Source of the DNA: Candidatus Levybacteria bacterium RIFCSPHIGHO2_01_FULL_38_26
GTDB taxonomy: Bacteria; Patescibacteriota; Microgenomatia; Levybacterales; UBA12049
Length of the DNA: 48,008 bases
Assembly: GCA_001782075.1 (NCBI GenBank)
Contig: MFNO01000021.1
Coordinates: 1 to 48,008 of the forward strand
Reading direction: 5' to 3'
The notes under the pieces are model-generated. The model was not told the DNA's origin and ran no database searches. It was given only the letters and a program-made list of their open reading frames with translations. A program made the position numbers and the translations under genes. This document shows, in pieces, positions 1 through 8,960 of the stretch (position 1 is its first letter; each line of letters begins with the position of its first letter).

Positions 1-1277
1 AAAAAGGATTTGAGGAATTTGAGGAATCTTGGCAATACTTTGCCGAAGCTCAAAAACTGCATTTGGGGCATAGATATGCCAAAGGGCAAAGCTGAGGAAG
101 TTTCAATTGTCGATCCATAAACGATAAGTCCGATAACCGCCGCGAAAGATGGATTTTGAATCTCATCTATTAATCCTTTAATGTTGACAGGCACGCCAAC
201 TCTTACAGGCATACCAAGAGTTCTTTTGGCACACTCAACCGCAGCAACAGTTCGAGCCCCCCCTCCTGTAAGAACAATTCCTGAAGGAGTTTGCCCTCCA
301 AACCCGCTTCTTTTTATCTCAAGTCCAATCATAGTAAAAATCTCATTTAGTCTTGGCCTAATTATTCCCTCAACAAGTGTTTTTCTTGAAACTTTATTGA
401 TATCTTCTGTAATCCCAAGATATCCAAGATCTATTTCATCCATGTCTTTAGCATGCTTTTCAACTTCTGAAACGCCAATTTTTACGCGCCCCTGGATTGG
501 TTTTGACAAGAACAACTTTATTTTCTCCGCAGACTCCAATGAAATCCTAAGCCCTATGGCTATATCGTTTGTGATATGCCTCGCTCCTATTGGCAAAACA
601 GAAGAGTAGGCAACCGACCCCTCATAATACAAAGAAATATCGGTTGTTCCTGCTCCTATGTCTGCAACTATCACACCCAGCTCTTTTTCTGTCTCGGTAA
701 CAACAGCAAGGCTGCTCGCGTATCCGCTAAAAACAACCGCGTCAACGTCCACTCCTATTTGAGAAAGCGCTTTTTCAAGATTTCGCAAAGATACTGCGTT
801 GGCAGAGATTATATGCGTATCAACCTCAAGTCTTACTCCGGTCATCCCTATCGGATCTTTTATCCCTTCCTGCCCATCTACTATATAGTTTCGGGGAAGC
901 ACATGAATTATCTCCCGTGTTGAAGGAAGAGAAACTGCTCGTGCGGCGTCAATGACCCTTGACAGATCAGAAGGATTAACCTCACCATGAGGAGCAGCCA
1001 CAGCTACGACTCCGCGTGAGTTTTGCGATTCGATATGACCTCCGCCAATTGAGGCAACAACTCTAGAAATTGAGTAACCAGCCATGCGCTCTGCAGAATC
1101 AAGAGAGGTCGTAATAGAATCGACAGCCTTTTTGATATCGACTATCTGACCTTTTCTAATACCCTCAGATACTACCTCAGACACACCAAGAACATTTATC
1201 TCATCGTCAATCTTTGCCACGACGGTCGCAATCTTTGCGGAGCCTATATCAACACCAACAACTACTTTTCCAGTCAT
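1..1277 (-). CDS. ftsA: Cell division protein FtsA (C-terminus runs off the window edge)
   Basis: Manual minus-strand translation from ATG at 1277: MTGKVVVGVDIGSAKIATVVAKIDDEINVLGVSEVVSEGIRKGQIVDIKKAVDSITTSLDSAERMAG..., a typical FtsA actin-like N-terminus. Located downstream of ftsQ. Missing from the ORF track because no stop codon lies in the window. Confidence 0.93.
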   Translation of the reverse strand, partial: MTGKVVVGVDIGSAKIATVVAKIDDEINVLGVSEVVSEGIRKGQIVDIKKAVDSITTSLDSAERMAGYSISRVVASIGGGHIESQNSRGVVAVAAPHGEVNPSDLSRVIDAARAVSLPSTREIIHVLPRNYIVDGQEGIKDPIGMTGVRLEVDTHIISANAVSLRNLEKALSQIGVDVDAVVFSGYASSLAVVTETEKELGVIVADIGAGTTDISLYYEGSVAYSSVLPIGARHITNDIAIGLRISLESAEKIKLFLSKPIQGRVKIGVSEVEKHAKDMDEIDLGYLGITEDINKVSRKTLVEGIIRPRLNEIFTMIGLEIKRSGFGGQTPSGIVLTGGGARTVAAVECAKRTLGMPVRVGVPVNIKGLIDEIQNPSFAAVIGLIVYGSTIETSSALPFGISMPQMQFLSFGKVLPRFLKFLKSF

Positions 1278-1291
1278 AAAAAACTTCCACT

Positions 1292-1702
1292 TTAGTCGCG
1301 TAGCTCTATTGTGGGCCTTTCAAACCTAAAATCGATTCTAACAACCCGTTTACCTTCTATTGTAAGTTGTTTTAACACTGCTTGTAAAGAGTCTATTTGA
1401 TTTTTAAGATCTTTATTTATAGACAGGATTGCCTCACCATCTTCTTTAAGCTTTACCATATAGGAAGAGGGATTACGAAGGACAACAGAGGAGAATTCAA
1501 TCTCAGAATCCAAGAGCAATTTCTCGAGTGTTTTTGCCGCGTTTTGGTTGCTTGAAGCAAGCGGACTTATAAACGCACTGGTCTCTTTCCAGAATCTTGA
1601 ATAAAGCAGAAGCGCTGAGGATAACAAAAACACAATAAGAACAAGGATTATAACAAATCCTTTTTTTTTACCGTTTCTGTTTCTTTTCGACGTTCGCCTC
1701 AT
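1292..1702 (-). CDS. ftsQ: Short FtsQ/DivIB-like division protein (one TM segment plus C-terminal beta-domain-like region)
   Basis: Lies between murG and ftsA. Basic N-terminus, one TM segment, and a C-terminal VVRIDFRFERPTIEL motif like the FtsQ DLRF segment. Only 136 aa. Confidence 0.65.
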   Translation of the reverse strand: MRRTSKRNRNGKKKGFVIILVLIVFLLSSALLLYSRFWKETSAFISPLASSNQNAAKTLEKLLLDSEIEFSSVVLRNPSSYMVKLKEDGEAILSINKDLKNQIDSLQAVLKQLTIEGKRVVRIDFRFERPTIELRD

Positions 1703-2816
1703 TGTAGACTACTTCAGCTATTTTTTTTGCCGCCTCTTCTGTAATTTGGTTTTGCCCGGACAATTTATATTTTGCTCTATATTTATCTATGTTGTCAAAC
1801 ATATTATTAACCGTTCGCAGAAACTCTTTTCTGTCGCTGCCGTCTTGGAGTAAAATCTCGGCAAGTCCTCTATCTTTCAAAAACTTTGCATTCTTTAGCT
1901 GCTCATTATTTTGGGAATAAGGAAGGGGAATCAGAAGACTTGGTTTTCCAAAATAAATAAGTTCTGTTACTGTATTCATGCCCGATCGTCCGATAACCAA
2001 ATCAGCCTTTTCTAAAATTGGACCAACCTCTTGGGGCAGAACAAACTTCATAAGGAAGTATCTTTCCTGTAATTCAAAAGATATAGATCCTCTAAGATTG
2101 TTCAGTCGTTCATGGTCTTTATACTCTTGCGCGTCGCCTGTTTGATGGATAACAATAAATTTTTCCAACAGCTCTTTAATACATCCCTCAACCAGAGTAT
2201 TAATGTAATGCGACCCCGAACTGCCACCGGTAATGTAGATGATTGGCAAATTATCCTTATTCTCAACTCTGAATTCAGAAATCTTTCTGAACGCCGAATT
2301 GGAGGGAATTCTGAATTTTCGTATTGGATTACCTGTAATAACCGTTTTGCGTCTTGGAAAAAACTTACGCGAGCTATCCCAAGAAATACAAACTTTGCTG
2401 GCAAAATGCGAGACAATTTTATTAGCAAGGCCGGCCTCAAGCGTCTGCTCGTGAATAACCACTGGTATTCCTAAAATAATCGCTGATAAATCTATAGGAA
2501 GAGATAAGTATCCGCCAAAACTCAAAACTACATCTGGTTTGAAATTCTTAACGATAAATATTGACTGGATAAACCCATACGGGATTTTAAAAAGTGAAGG
2601 AATTGTGTGACGGGTCCACCTTCTCTGCAGTCTCCCGCTGGTAATATCTTTATATGTAATATTGAGAGCTTTAATTGTTTTGTACTCTAAAGATTCTACT
2701 CTATCTCCTTCAAAAGTATATTTTCTGCCAATGACTAATATTTCTGCGTCTTTTGGCAAAGCATCAATAACCGCAAGCGCAGGTGACAAATGTCCTCCAA
2801 CTATTACAATTTTCAT
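1668..2816 (-). CDS. murG: UDP-N-acetylglucosamine--N-acetylmuramyl-(pentapeptide) pyrophosphoryl-undecaprenol GlcNAc transferase
   Basis: MKIVIVGGHLSPALAVIDAL N-terminus; YITGGSSGSHYIN; IGRSGMNTVTELIYFGKPSLLIPLPYSQNNEQLKNA. Located between ftsW and ftsQ. Confidence 0.92.
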   Translation of the reverse strand: MKIVIVGGHLSPALAVIDALPKDAEILVIGRKYTFEGDRVESLEYKTIKALNITYKDITSGRLQRRWTRHTIPSLFKIPYGFIQSIFIVKNFKPDVVLSFGGYLSLPIDLSAIILGIPVVIHEQTLEAGLANKIVSHFASKVCISWDSSRKFFPRRKTVITGNPIRKFRIPSNSAFRKISEFRVENKDNLPIIYITGGSSGSHYINTLVEGCIKELLEKFIVIHQTGDAQEYKDHERLNNLRGSISFELQERYFLMKFVLPQEVGPILEKADLVIGRSGMNTVTELIYFGKPSLLIPLPYSQNNEQLKNAKFLKDRGLAEILLQDGSDRKEFLRTVNNMFDNIDKYRAKYKLSGQNQITEEAAKKIAEVVYNEANVEKKQKR

Positions 2817-2820
2817 AAGC

Positions 2821-3885
2821 TTAACTCTGTTTTGAAATATTTAACAAAATTCCAACAGCACACAAATCGACAATTAGAGCAGACCCTCCATATGATATAA
2901 AAGGAAGCGGAATACCGGTAAACGGAACAAGAACCGTTTGGGCCGATAAGTTAATAATCGTCTGAACAGCCAAAAAAGTGGTAATTCCCCCTGCCATAAG
3001 TTTTCCCAAATTATCTCGGGCACTAATTGCTATGTAAAACCCCCTCCATGCTACAACGGCAAAAAAAAGTATTAGAAACGACGCGCCTACAAAACCAAGC
3101 TCCTCTGCTATTATCGCAAATATTGAGTCAGTCGTGCTTTCCGGCAGATAGGCGTATTTTTGCAAACTGTTTCCAAGACCCACGCCAAACAACCCGCCTG
3201 AACCAAAAGCAATGAGAATTTGCCTCACGTGATACGAAGTTGCTTCAACATCTCCGCTCGCATTAAAAAATGTTTGTAATCTTTGCAATCTATAAGGAGC
3301 GACTTTAACAAGTACGTATCCCAAAGCTGCCAATACTGGAATTAAAAAACCAAAATAAAAAATATTTCCTCCCGATAAAAAATATATTACCAAAGCTTCA
3401 GAAAGTATCACCGCGGCGGTCCCCATGTCAGGCTGAAGCATCACAAGTAAAAATACAAACCCTAAAAGCAAAATGAATGCCAAAAATCTGCCTTTTTCTT
3501 TTGTTGAAAACCATGAGGAAAGATAAATCGCCATAGCAAGTTTTACAAACTCAGCCGGCTGAAGGACAAATATTCCGGTATCTATCCAGCGTCTTGCTCC
3601 AAGGAGTTTTATTCCTATTCCAGGAATTAAAACCAAAACCAAAAGTAGGATCGCTGCCAAGAGAATAGGGATGGAAAGATTGTAAAGCTTGTGATAATTA
3701 AAATTCGCAAAGAAAAATAGCCCTAAGAAACCCAAGATCGCCCAAAAAAATTGGTCGCGAGCATAATGATACTTGTCTCCAAAGTCTCTAAACGCGGCAT
3801 AAGAGGAGACATCATATATCATAAAAAGCCCAAAAATTGTGAGCAGTACAACAGTAACTAAAAGGGAAATGTCTACGCGTTTCAT
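2821..3885 (-). CDS. ftsW: SEDS-family peptidoglycan glycosyltransferase FtsW
   Basis: Multi-TM protein with LGARRWIDTGIFVLQPAEFVKLAMAIYLSSW, QPDMGTAAVI, GLGNSLQKYAYLPESTTDSIFAIIAEELGFVGA and PFISYGGSALIVDL. Start chosen at the internal MKRVDIS rather than the ORF-track start at 3954. Confidence 0.93.
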   Translation of the reverse strand: MKRVDISLLVTVVLLTIFGLFMIYDVSSYAAFRDFGDKYHYARDQFFWAILGFLGLFFFANFNYHKLYNLSIPILLAAILLLVLVLIPGIGIKLLGARRWIDTGIFVLQPAEFVKLAMAIYLSSWFSTKEKGRFLAFILLLGFVFLLVMLQPDMGTAAVILSEALVIYFLSGGNIFYFGFLIPVLAALGYVLVKVAPYRLQRLQTFFNASGDVEATSYHVRQILIAFGSGGLFGVGLGNSLQKYAYLPESTTDSIFAIIAEELGFVGASFLILFFAVVAWRGFYIAISARDNLGKLMAGGITTFLAVQTIINLSAQTVLVPFTGIPLPFISYGGSALIVDLCAVGILLNISKQS

Positions 3886-3896
3886 CAAAGGCAGTT

Positions 3897-4910
3897 TTAT
3901 CCAACGAAAGCAAAATAAAGACCCAAAACAGCAAAGAAAAATCCGGCAAGCCATGCCCTCATTACAATCTTTGGTTCATCCCAGCCAAGCCGCAAAAGCC
4001 ATAAATGCAGTGGCGCAACAGGAAGAATTTTTTTTCCCAAAAATTTCTTGCCAAGAATCTGAATCAAAGAAGAAGCAATTTCCAAAATAAAAACTCCGCC
4101 GATTAATGCAAGAGCAATTATCTTACCGGTCATCAACCCTATTATTGCCAATGCTGCCCCAAGCGACAGTGCCCCTACGTCTCCCAACCAAATTCTTGCT
4201 TTATAGACATTAAAGTATAAAAACGCGGTTATGCTTCCCATAAGAACGGCAATGAAAATTCCAAGTGTTGTATTCAACTGATTAGAAGTAATTGCCAAAA
4301 AAGCAACCAGACATATGAGTAAAAGCCCGGACGCAAGCCCATCCAAACCATCGGCTATATTGAATGCATTTACAAATGAAACGATAACAAATGCGGCAAA
4401 GGGTATATAAAGAAAACCTAAGAATGCCAATCCAAAACCTTTGATAAAAATAAAATCATATCCCAACTGAAAATAAAGAACCGAGGCTATGATAAGGGCT
4501 AATATCCACTGAATTATAAACTTGTGTCTAAACCTCAACCCAAAAAATACTGCTTTGCTTTTGTCCCGAATAATTTTTTTGGCGTCATCGTAAAGACCCA
4601 ATAATCCAAAACTTATGAAAGTAAAGAAAATAGCAAATGCCTCCCATGGCTTGACTTCTATATTTAAAAGACCATATGCCCACAAAGCAATAATGCTAAC
4701 GACCAATATAATAAGTATACCCCCGCCAAATGGAGTACCGACTTTCCAGTTGTTGAACTTATCAAAAACCGGCGTCCTTTTGTTAAACATGTCTCTTGTC
4801 TCTTGAATCTGACGACGCAGTTTGATTTTATATAAAAAGTCGATAAAAGGAATAAGAAGAATTCCAGTGATAAAAAAGGAGAGAATAGCCAATCCCAAAA
4901 TCTGCGCCAT
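3897..4910 (-). CDS. mraY: Phospho-N-acetylmuramoyl-pentapeptide transferase
   Basis: Polytopic; KRTPVFDKFNNWKVGTPFGGGILII, FGLLGLYDDAKKI, NAFNIADGLDGLASGL, and an HLWLL segment near the C-terminus, as in the MraY family. Confidence 0.92.
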   Translation of the reverse strand: MAQILGLAILSFFITGILLIPFIDFLYKIKLRRQIQETRDMFNKRTPVFDKFNNWKVGTPFGGGILIILVVSIIALWAYGLLNIEVKPWEAFAIFFTFISFGLLGLYDDAKKIIRDKSKAVFFGLRFRHKFIIQWILALIIASVLYFQLGYDFIFIKGFGLAFLGFLYIPFAAFVIVSFVNAFNIADGLDGLASGLLLICLVAFLAITSNQLNTTLGIFIAVLMGSITAFLYFNVYKARIWLGDVGALSLGAALAIIGLMTGKIIALALIGGVFILEIASSLIQILGKKFLGKKILPVAPLHLWLLRLGWDEPKIVMRAWLAGFFFAVLGLYFAFVG

Positions 4911-4916
4911 GAAAAT

Positions 4917-4945
4917 ATTATAACAGAGGAAGTAAAAACAAGCAA
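4917..4945 (-). promoter_or_regulatory. Sigma70-type promoter for mraY (TTGCTT-N17-TATAAT)
   Basis: Minus strand: TTGCTT (4945-4940), 17-nt spacer, TATAAT (4922-4917), then ATTTTC and the mraY ATG at 4910. Confidence 0.6.
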
Positions 4946-4956
4946 AACGAATACAT

Positions 4957-5223
4957 TTAATCCTTGAGCGAATCCAATTTTTTTATTAGGTCTCCTTTGT
5001 TAATTCCTCCTGTTGCGAAAAGCTCATTGTTGATGATGACTCCCGGGCTTGCCAAGATTCCATGCTTGGTAACAAGTTCTAGTCCATCCGGATTTGTCGC
5101 ATCCAATTCTTTTATCTCCATTCCAGGGTATTGCGGTTTTACTTCATGCAAAACCTTGCGCACCTCTTCGCAGTGCGTGCATCCGGGAGTTGAGACTAGT
5201 TGAACTGTTATGTTATTTCCCAT
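4957..5223 (-). CDS. Small thioredoxin/glutaredoxin-fold protein
   Basis: VQLVSTPGCTHCEEVRKVLHEV (CxxC), later LASPGVIINNELFATGG (cis-Pro region), 88 aa. Confidence 0.8.
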   Translation of the reverse strand: MGNNITVQLVSTPGCTHCEEVRKVLHEVKPQYPGMEIKELDATNPDGLELVTKHGILASPGVIINNELFATGGINKGDLIKKLDSLKD

Positions 5224-5364
5224 AATCTTATTTGATATTCTTGAAGTTGGAAAATTTTGATGTTCATGAACTTGATCTTTTGATCCTTAGAATTCTTGAA
5301 ATCAAAATTTTCAAGATGTCGAGAATTCAAGGTCAAGAATGTCCATTTTCTATCTTCAAAATTT
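5224..5364. repeat. Low-complexity intergenic sequence with repeated and inverted AAAATTTT/AGAATTC/CAAGAAT words
   Basis: Contains ggaaaattttgat and atcaaaattttc in opposite orientation, agaattcttgaa and gagaattcaagg, and several caagaat/attcttga words. Confidence 0.5.
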
Positions 5365-7419
5365 CTAATGTCCATGGTCATCCACGTGCGGCATCTGTTC
5401 AATTACATTCATTATACCAGGCGCCACCTCAACCATGAAATCTGTATTAATTACCTGTCCCTGGTGCTGAAACTGTCCATATATTTTCCAGATCCCTGGA
5501 TAAGGGAAGATGTAATCCGCTTGAATTTCTGGAAACGCTATGCCTGCATTTGGTGGCGCCTTTGGTACCCATAATGTTCCGTGTGTATGAAGAATTGTTG
5601 ATAGATCAAGAGGCATAATAGCAAGGTGCATGTCTGCACCAAGATATTGCTCTAAATCCAAAACTGGATTGCCGGTTGTTACATCTCTAATAACGTAGCT
5701 TAACTGCGCTTTTTCTCCTGACTTCGGAGGATTCTCTGGGTTTAGGTTTAATGAAACTTCATAATCTTCAAATACCCTATTCAAACGACGATCTATTTTA
5801 ACAAGAACTGGTTCTCCAACACTATCTTCCACAATTCCAACCTCTAACCACCCAAGATCTGATACCTCTCCTAATCCTTTTCTTGATCCATCAACCAAAA
5901 CTCTATAACGGCCAGCTTTTTCAATAATAAAAGGAGTAATAAACTCACCTTTTGGCGTCATTACATTACCCTCAAAATCTTCCGGATGAACATGCATAAA
6001 TTCTTCAAGATCCTCGCTAACTAGAATTAGATGTAAAATCTTCTCGTGTGATACTTGCAAGTCTGTAATTGGATTTCCATTTTTATCGTGCAGTGCAATT
6101 TCAAGCGTAAATGGCTCTCCGGCTTGGACTGCAGAAGGAGTGCTTGAAAGAGTAACATGAAAGTCTTGCTCTTCTTCTCCTTGCATTTCCGTCATGTTAT
6201 TTTCCATTGGCGTTTCCTCATCATGTCCCATTTTCGACCAATGATCGGCAAACATATGCGGAAGATAAAAACCAAAAACAGTGATTAGCCAAAGCGACAC
6301 GACTACAAAAAACCACCCGACAAGACGCGTATATCTTTTCTCAAAAGATTGTTGTTCGGCAGGCAGAGTAAGAAGCATCTTTTTTTTGTACAGCCAGTAC
6401 CAAACCATCGGAAAAATCCAGACAAAAAGAATAAACGGAGTACCCCACGCAATCGGAATGCCAAACAAGCCTGTTCCCGTGGGAATCCCGTGAGTATGTC
6501 CAAGCTCTTGTATCTTGCTGCCGAGAAGATTTGTGATAAAGTTTTCCTGAGTTACAAACTCAATAAGCGTGTGCATTCCCGAGATAACCCACCAATCATG
6601 ACCAAAAAGACCAAGGGTCAGCAGAAATCCACCGACATAAATAGTAGTCCAGGCTGTAAATCGGGCAACCGTGTCTTTGTGTGACACCAAGAACTTTGTC
6701 GCGTTTATTCCCAAAATTGCGAGAAATGCCAGAATAAATAGCGGTGTAATACGTCCCAGCGCCTGAACAAACATAATAAGCCATCCCTGAAACGCACTGC
6801 CCTCAACAATAATTTGCGGAATAATTACGGCATTAAAAAGAGGATTTGGACATCCAACTCCAACATTACCCAAAAAAAGCCCAAGAAGTAATGCCTTTGA
6901 TAAATCCTTTTGCTTTGTAATAAAACCGGGAACAGCCCCGCCATATACAGGCGCAGTGAAACGTATAAGCTTTAGCTCTCCCAATGCAAACAAAATCGCC
7001 AAGAGTCCTGCCACCGCATAGAGTATATTTTTTGCGGTCTCGACCTGACTGATTCCAAGAGCCTGCCCAAACAATCCGATCAATACTCCATAAAAACTAA
7101 GAGTAATAGTAACACCTAGCCCAAAAGCCAAAGCCATGCCAATTCCCTTTCCATAGGACTTCCCCATCACAAGGGGAACTATTACAAACGCAAGAGGAAA
7201 AGTGCAAGGAAGAAAAATCATAGTCAGTCCCACAGTATAGTCAAAAAGAAGAAACGGAACTGACCCTACTTCACCGCTTCCCAAAGAAAATACAAACCGA
7301 AGCCCGTAAATAAATATCCCGATTAAACAAAAAAGTAAAAGTAAAAACAATAATGGCGGCCGTCTTTTTGGAGTCTCTACAGGTAGCTGTTCTGAAACTT
7401 GAGCAGTTTTTTCATCCAT
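5365..7419 (-). CDS. CcdA/DsbD-like membrane protein fused to C-terminal YtkA-like copper-operon-type domains
   Basis: Polytopic N-terminal half with FLPCTFPLAFVIVPLVMGKSYGKG and NVGVGCPNPLFNAV paired cysteines. C-terminal half with LHLILVSEDLEEFMHVHPEDF, ADMHLAIMPLDLSTILHTHGTLW and a His-rich tail MPHVDDHGH. Confidence 0.75.
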   Translation of the reverse strand: MDEKTAQVSEQLPVETPKRRPPLLFLLLLFCLIGIFIYGLRFVFSLGSGEVGSVPFLLFDYTVGLTMIFLPCTFPLAFVIVPLVMGKSYGKGIGMALAFGLGVTITLSFYGVLIGLFGQALGISQVETAKNILYAVAGLLAILFALGELKLIRFTAPVYGGAVPGFITKQKDLSKALLLGLFLGNVGVGCPNPLFNAVIIPQIIVEGSAFQGWLIMFVQALGRITPLFILAFLAILGINATKFLVSHKDTVARFTAWTTIYVGGFLLTLGLFGHDWWVISGMHTLIEFVTQENFITNLLGSKIQELGHTHGIPTGTGLFGIPIAWGTPFILFVWIFPMVWYWLYKKKMLLTLPAEQQSFEKRYTRLVGWFFVVVSLWLITVFGFYLPHMFADHWSKMGHDEETPMENNMTEMQGEEEQDFHVTLSSTPSAVQAGEPFTLEIALHDKNGNPITDLQVSHEKILHLILVSEDLEEFMHVHPEDFEGNVMTPKGEFITPFIIEKAGRYRVLVDGSRKGLGEVSDLGWLEVGIVEDSVGEPVLVKIDRRLNRVFEDYEVSLNLNPENPPKSGEKAQLSYVIRDVTTGNPVLDLEQYLGADMHLAIMPLDLSTILHTHGTLWVPKAPPNAGIAFPEIQADYIFPYPGIWKIYGQFQHQGQVINTDFMVEVAPGIMNVIEQMPHVDDHGH

Positions 7420-7435
7420 ATTCTAATAGTTCGGC

Positions 7436-7699
7436 TTATTTACTTTGAGAAGGAGCTTCACTCTTGCTGGTTTCGGAGACATTCTTCTCTTGTACAGGCG
7501 GTGATTTTTCTGATGTAGATTGGGTAGGCGGGGAGGATTTATGACCATGGAGAACAAATTTCCAAAGAAGAAAACCTGCAATTCCAAGTCCCAAAACCAC
7601 CCAAATTAAAAACATCGGACTTATTGTGGGAACCGATTCTTCATGAGGAATATCTGACTCGTGTGCATAAACAGTACCAACATAAAAAACATTTTTCAT
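7436..7699 (-). CDS. Small membrane protein, function unknown
   Basis: 87 aa: one clear TM segment (MFLIWVVLGLGIAGFLLWKFVL), His-containing termini, Ser/Pro/Lys-rich tail. Lies between the copZ-like and dsbD-like genes. Confidence 0.6.
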   Translation of the reverse strand: MKNVFYVGTVYAHESDIPHEESVPTISPMFLIWVVLGLGIAGFLLWKFVLHGHKSSPPTQSTSEKSPPVQEKNVSETSKSEAPSQSK

Positions 7700-7702
7700 A
7701 TA

Positions 7703-7930
7703 TCAAGATCCGCTTGGTGTCGCTTTGTATCCCAACTGTTCGATTGCCTTAATAACATTGTCCAAATTCGTCTTCTCCTCATCGAACTCAACTTCACCTT
7801 TCTTGGAACCATAATCAGCAGATGCATTCACTACGCCTTCTGTGCTTTGCAAAACCATCTGTATCCCTGACGCACAAGAGTTGCAATGCATCCCCTCAAT
7901 GGCAAGCGGAACTTTTTTTACTGTAGGCAT
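7703..7930 (-). CDS. Heavy-metal-associated (HMA) domain copper chaperone-like protein
   Basis: KKVPLAIEGMHCNSCASGIQMVLQSTEGVVNASADYGSKKGEVEFDEEK; GMxCxxC metal motif in a ~75-aa protein. ATG placed at 7930; the ORF-track start at 7936 is TTG. Confidence 0.85.
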   Translation of the reverse strand: MPTVKKVPLAIEGMHCNSCASGIQMVLQSTEGVVNASADYGSKKGEVEFDEEKTNLDNVIKAIEQLGYKATPSGS

Positions 7931-7935
7931 ATACA

Positions 7936-7968
7936 ATTATAGTAGGACTCTTTTATTCCCCTTGTCAA
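7936..7968 (-). promoter_or_regulatory. Candidate promoter for the copZ-like/dsbD-like unit
   Basis: Minus strand: TTGACA (7968-7963) followed by TACTAT at 18-nt spacing or TATAAT at 21-nt spacing, immediately before the ATG at 7930. Confidence 0.5.
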
Positions 7969-7990
7969 GCCTCAAAAATGAACTGCCCTG

Positions 7991-8446
7991 CTAAGGTTTT
8001 AATCTCGATAAATTTTGATTTATAAAGATTGGATTAAGACCTCTTATTTCTTCCTCTATTGTTAAATCGCTTCCTACATCATTCCATATAAAAATTTTCT
8101 TTTTAAAATAATATGCCAGACTCATTTCCATCAAAGTATTGCCGCCAATATATCCTTGTATTCCTTTTTTCTCTTTGTTTATAACAAGAATTGCGTCTGC
8201 CTTAATTACTTTCTTAAAATGCTCATTGATGAGTCTGGTTTTCTTCTTGTAATCATTTTTGTTCCTAAACCATGTTTTGTGCTTTTCAACATCAAAATTG
8301 CCTTCTTTTTCCATTTTGAAAACAGTGCTTGGTACCAAAACTTTAAAACCTAATTTTCTAAGCCTTTTGCTTATCTCAACAATATCTTTATAAAAAGCCA
8401 CACTGGAGCAAATGGTTATTGTTTTACGCTTGTTAATAGTTTTCAT
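7991..8446 (-). CDS. Nucleoside 2-deoxyribosyltransferase-like protein
   Basis: ITICSSVAFYKDIVEISKRLRKLGFKVLVPS...KADAILVINKEKKGIQGYIGGNTLMEMSLAYYFKKKIFIWN. Start MKTINKRKTITIC preferred over the upstream ORF-track start at 8521. Confidence 0.7.
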   Translation of the reverse strand: MKTINKRKTITICSSVAFYKDIVEISKRLRKLGFKVLVPSTVFKMEKEGNFDVEKHKTWFRNKNDYKKKTRLINEHFKKVIKADAILVINKEKKGIQGYIGGNTLMEMSLAYYFKKKIFIWNDVGSDLTIEEEIRGLNPIFINQNLSRLKP

Positions 8447-8487
8447 GTCGTTGGTATCTATCTGTTCACATCGGCTGTGATATAGAT

Positions 8488-8937
8488 TCACACATCGGGA
8501 CTTCCAAACTCCGAGAACCAAACCTCTTTGAAATAGTCTTCTATTCCTTGTTTTATATGCGGCAAAGTGTTTTTAGGAAGGTTTTTAAGAGGAAACCAGT
8601 TCATATCATCGCATTTATCAGATTCTGTAATCCTTGGTTGACCTTTCCATTTATTGGAGGTCAGGAAAAAATCAATATACTCAAAATTGTCATTTGATTT
8701 TCTATGCATTATATGAATCACATTCAAATCTTTTGCATTCAAACTTATCCCCGACTCCTCTTTTGCCTCCCGCATCATAGCTTGCTTAATAGCTTCGTTG
8801 CCTTCAAGATGCCCTGAAACCAAAGTATATTTCCCGTCTTTCCAACCAGTATTAAATCTTCTTAAAAGTAATATTTTGTCATTTTTTATTAGTAAAAGAT
8901 ATACTGCAACTCGAAACAAGATTTTTTCATTAGTCAT
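8488..8937 (-). CDS. NUDIX hydrolase
   Basis: NUDIX box GHLEGNEAIKQAMMREAKEESGI matches Gx5Ex7REUxEExGU. Confidence 0.9.
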   Translation of the reverse strand: MTNEKILFRVAVYLLLIKNDKILLLRRFNTGWKDGKYTLVSGHLEGNEAIKQAMMREAKEESGISLNAKDLNVIHIMHRKSNDNFEYIDFFLTSNKWKGQPRITESDKCDDMNWFPLKNLPKNTLPHIKQGIEDYFKEVWFSEFGSPDV

Positions 8938-8960
8938 AAAATTACTTCTTGGCAGCTTTA

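Noticed and set aside
181-923. Plus-strand ORFs of 142 and 115 aa
   Set aside because: They lie antisense to ftsA, whose minus-strand reading is a clear FtsA sequence; the plus-strand peptides show no recognisable domain.
5208-5402. 64-aa minus-strand ORF and overlapping plus-strand ORFs at 5232-5574
   Set aside because: Translations of the low-complexity intergenic repeat region and of the antisense dsbD-like end; no independent coding support.
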